Origin: Prevotellaceae bacterium
GTDB taxonomy: Bacteria; Bacteroidota; Bacteroidia; Bacteroidales; UBA932
NCBI GenBank assembly: GCA_031285695.1
Contig: JAITVR010000017.1
Coordinates: 1 to 5,236 of the forward strand
Reading direction: 5' to 3'
Length of the DNA stretch: 5,236 nucleotides
Shown: positions 5,037-5,236 of the stretch, one piece after another
Layout: each line of letters starts with the position of its first letter
Numbering within the stretch: the first letter of the stretch is position 1
The notes under the pieces: model-generated
The model's input: only the letters and a program-made list of their open reading frames with translations
Database searches by the model: none
What the model was told of the DNA's origin: nothing
Translations under genes and position numbers: made by a program

Positions 5037-5236
5037 CTGCCACTTTGTGGTTTCTATCAGGTGGTAAATATCTTCTGTAATGTACTCTATTACAGGTTGT
5101 AGCGAGTCAACGTTAGGGTGCGTGTTGAAGTATAGCGAGCCGCGCAAAAAGTGGCGCGTGCTGTCGGTAACGTAGAACTGCGCGTTGCTGGCTGCATTTC
5201 CGCCAATTTCGTAAATGTAGCCATGCGTTACTCCAT
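5034..5236 (-). CDS. gldD: Gliding motility lipoprotein GldD, C-terminal end (runs off right edge)
   Basis: The minus strand is open from the window edge to TAA at 5036-5034, giving 66 complete codons. The translated end has a GGNAASNAQFYVTDST segment, HFLRGSLYF, then NVDSLQPVIEYI and a terminal ETTKWQ. This matches my memory of the C-terminal end of GldD, where a G-N-x-A-S...Q-F stretch and T-D-S-x-x-H-F-L-R-G-x-L-Y-F are conserved. Family knowledge: GldD is a lipoprotein needed for gliding in Flavobacterium johnsoniae and relatives and is linked to the type IX secretion/gliding machinery; homologues also occur in non-gliding Bacteroidota. The signal peptide and lipobox are outside the window, so membrane attachment cannot be confirmed. 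In other genomes gldD usually follows gldE, so gldE would be expected further right. The identification rests on recalled motifs rather than on a search. Confidence 0.8.
   Translation of the reverse strand, partial: GVTHGYIYEIGGNAASNAQFYVTDSTRHFLRGSLYFNTHPNVDSLQPVIEYITEDIYHLIETTKWQ

Noticed and set aside
4407..5236. A single GldD-PPTase gene broken by a stop (pseudogene)
   Set aside because: GldD appears to end at its normal C-terminus (ending KWQ) and PPTases are normally separate proteins, so two adjacent genes are more likely than a broken fusion.

Overview
The window looks like ordinary chromosomal DNA from a member of the Bacteroidota. Four signs agree. Short TAnnTTTG boxes (the Bacteroidota -7 element) lie upstream of four gene starts. 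None of the starts has a recognisable Shine-Dalgarno sequence. The right edge carries the end of a gldD-type gliding-motility gene, a family known from this phylum. The protein variants (for example NFPYNISS in RsmA) also fit. I cannot name a genus. No RNA gene, CRISPR array, insertion sequence or phage gene is visible.

Layout, left to right. Positions 1-1130 hold a two-gene minus-strand unit: a MmcQ/YjbR family protein, then, 11 bp later, the first 250 codons of a DsbD-type thiol:disulfide interchange protein that runs off the left edge. Positions 1131-1219 are a divergent control region with two Bacteroidota-type promoter boxes whose predicted transcripts overlap at their 5' ends. Positions 1220-2308 (plus) encode mannose-1-phosphate guanylyltransferase. 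It converges with only 2 bp to spare on mtaB (2311-3594, minus), a tRNA methylthiotransferase. A 36-bp divergent region then separates mtaB from rsmA/ksgA (3631-4410, plus), the 16S rRNA dimethyltransferase. Both of these genes have a promoter box ending 4-5 nt before the ATG, which predicts leaderless mRNAs. rsmA converges on, and overlaps by 4 bp, a 4'-phosphopantetheinyl transferase gene (4407-5030, minus). Immediately upstream of that gene is the 3' end of gldD (5034-5236, minus).

The genes are mostly housekeeping: periplasmic thiol reduction (DsbD), sugar-nucleotide supply for glycans (GDP-mannose), tRNA and rRNA modification (MtaB, RsmA), carrier-protein activation (PPTase) and surface motility (GldD). 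They do not form one pathway, and I see no undescribed multi-gene system. The points most worth a second look are: the phosphopantetheinyl transferase has no ATG and lies in the same frame as gldD, one codon past its stop; a heptanucleotide repeat sits inside mtaB; the mtaB/rsmA control region is a tiny divergent, probably leaderless, pair; and terminator-like hairpins are embedded in opposing genes.
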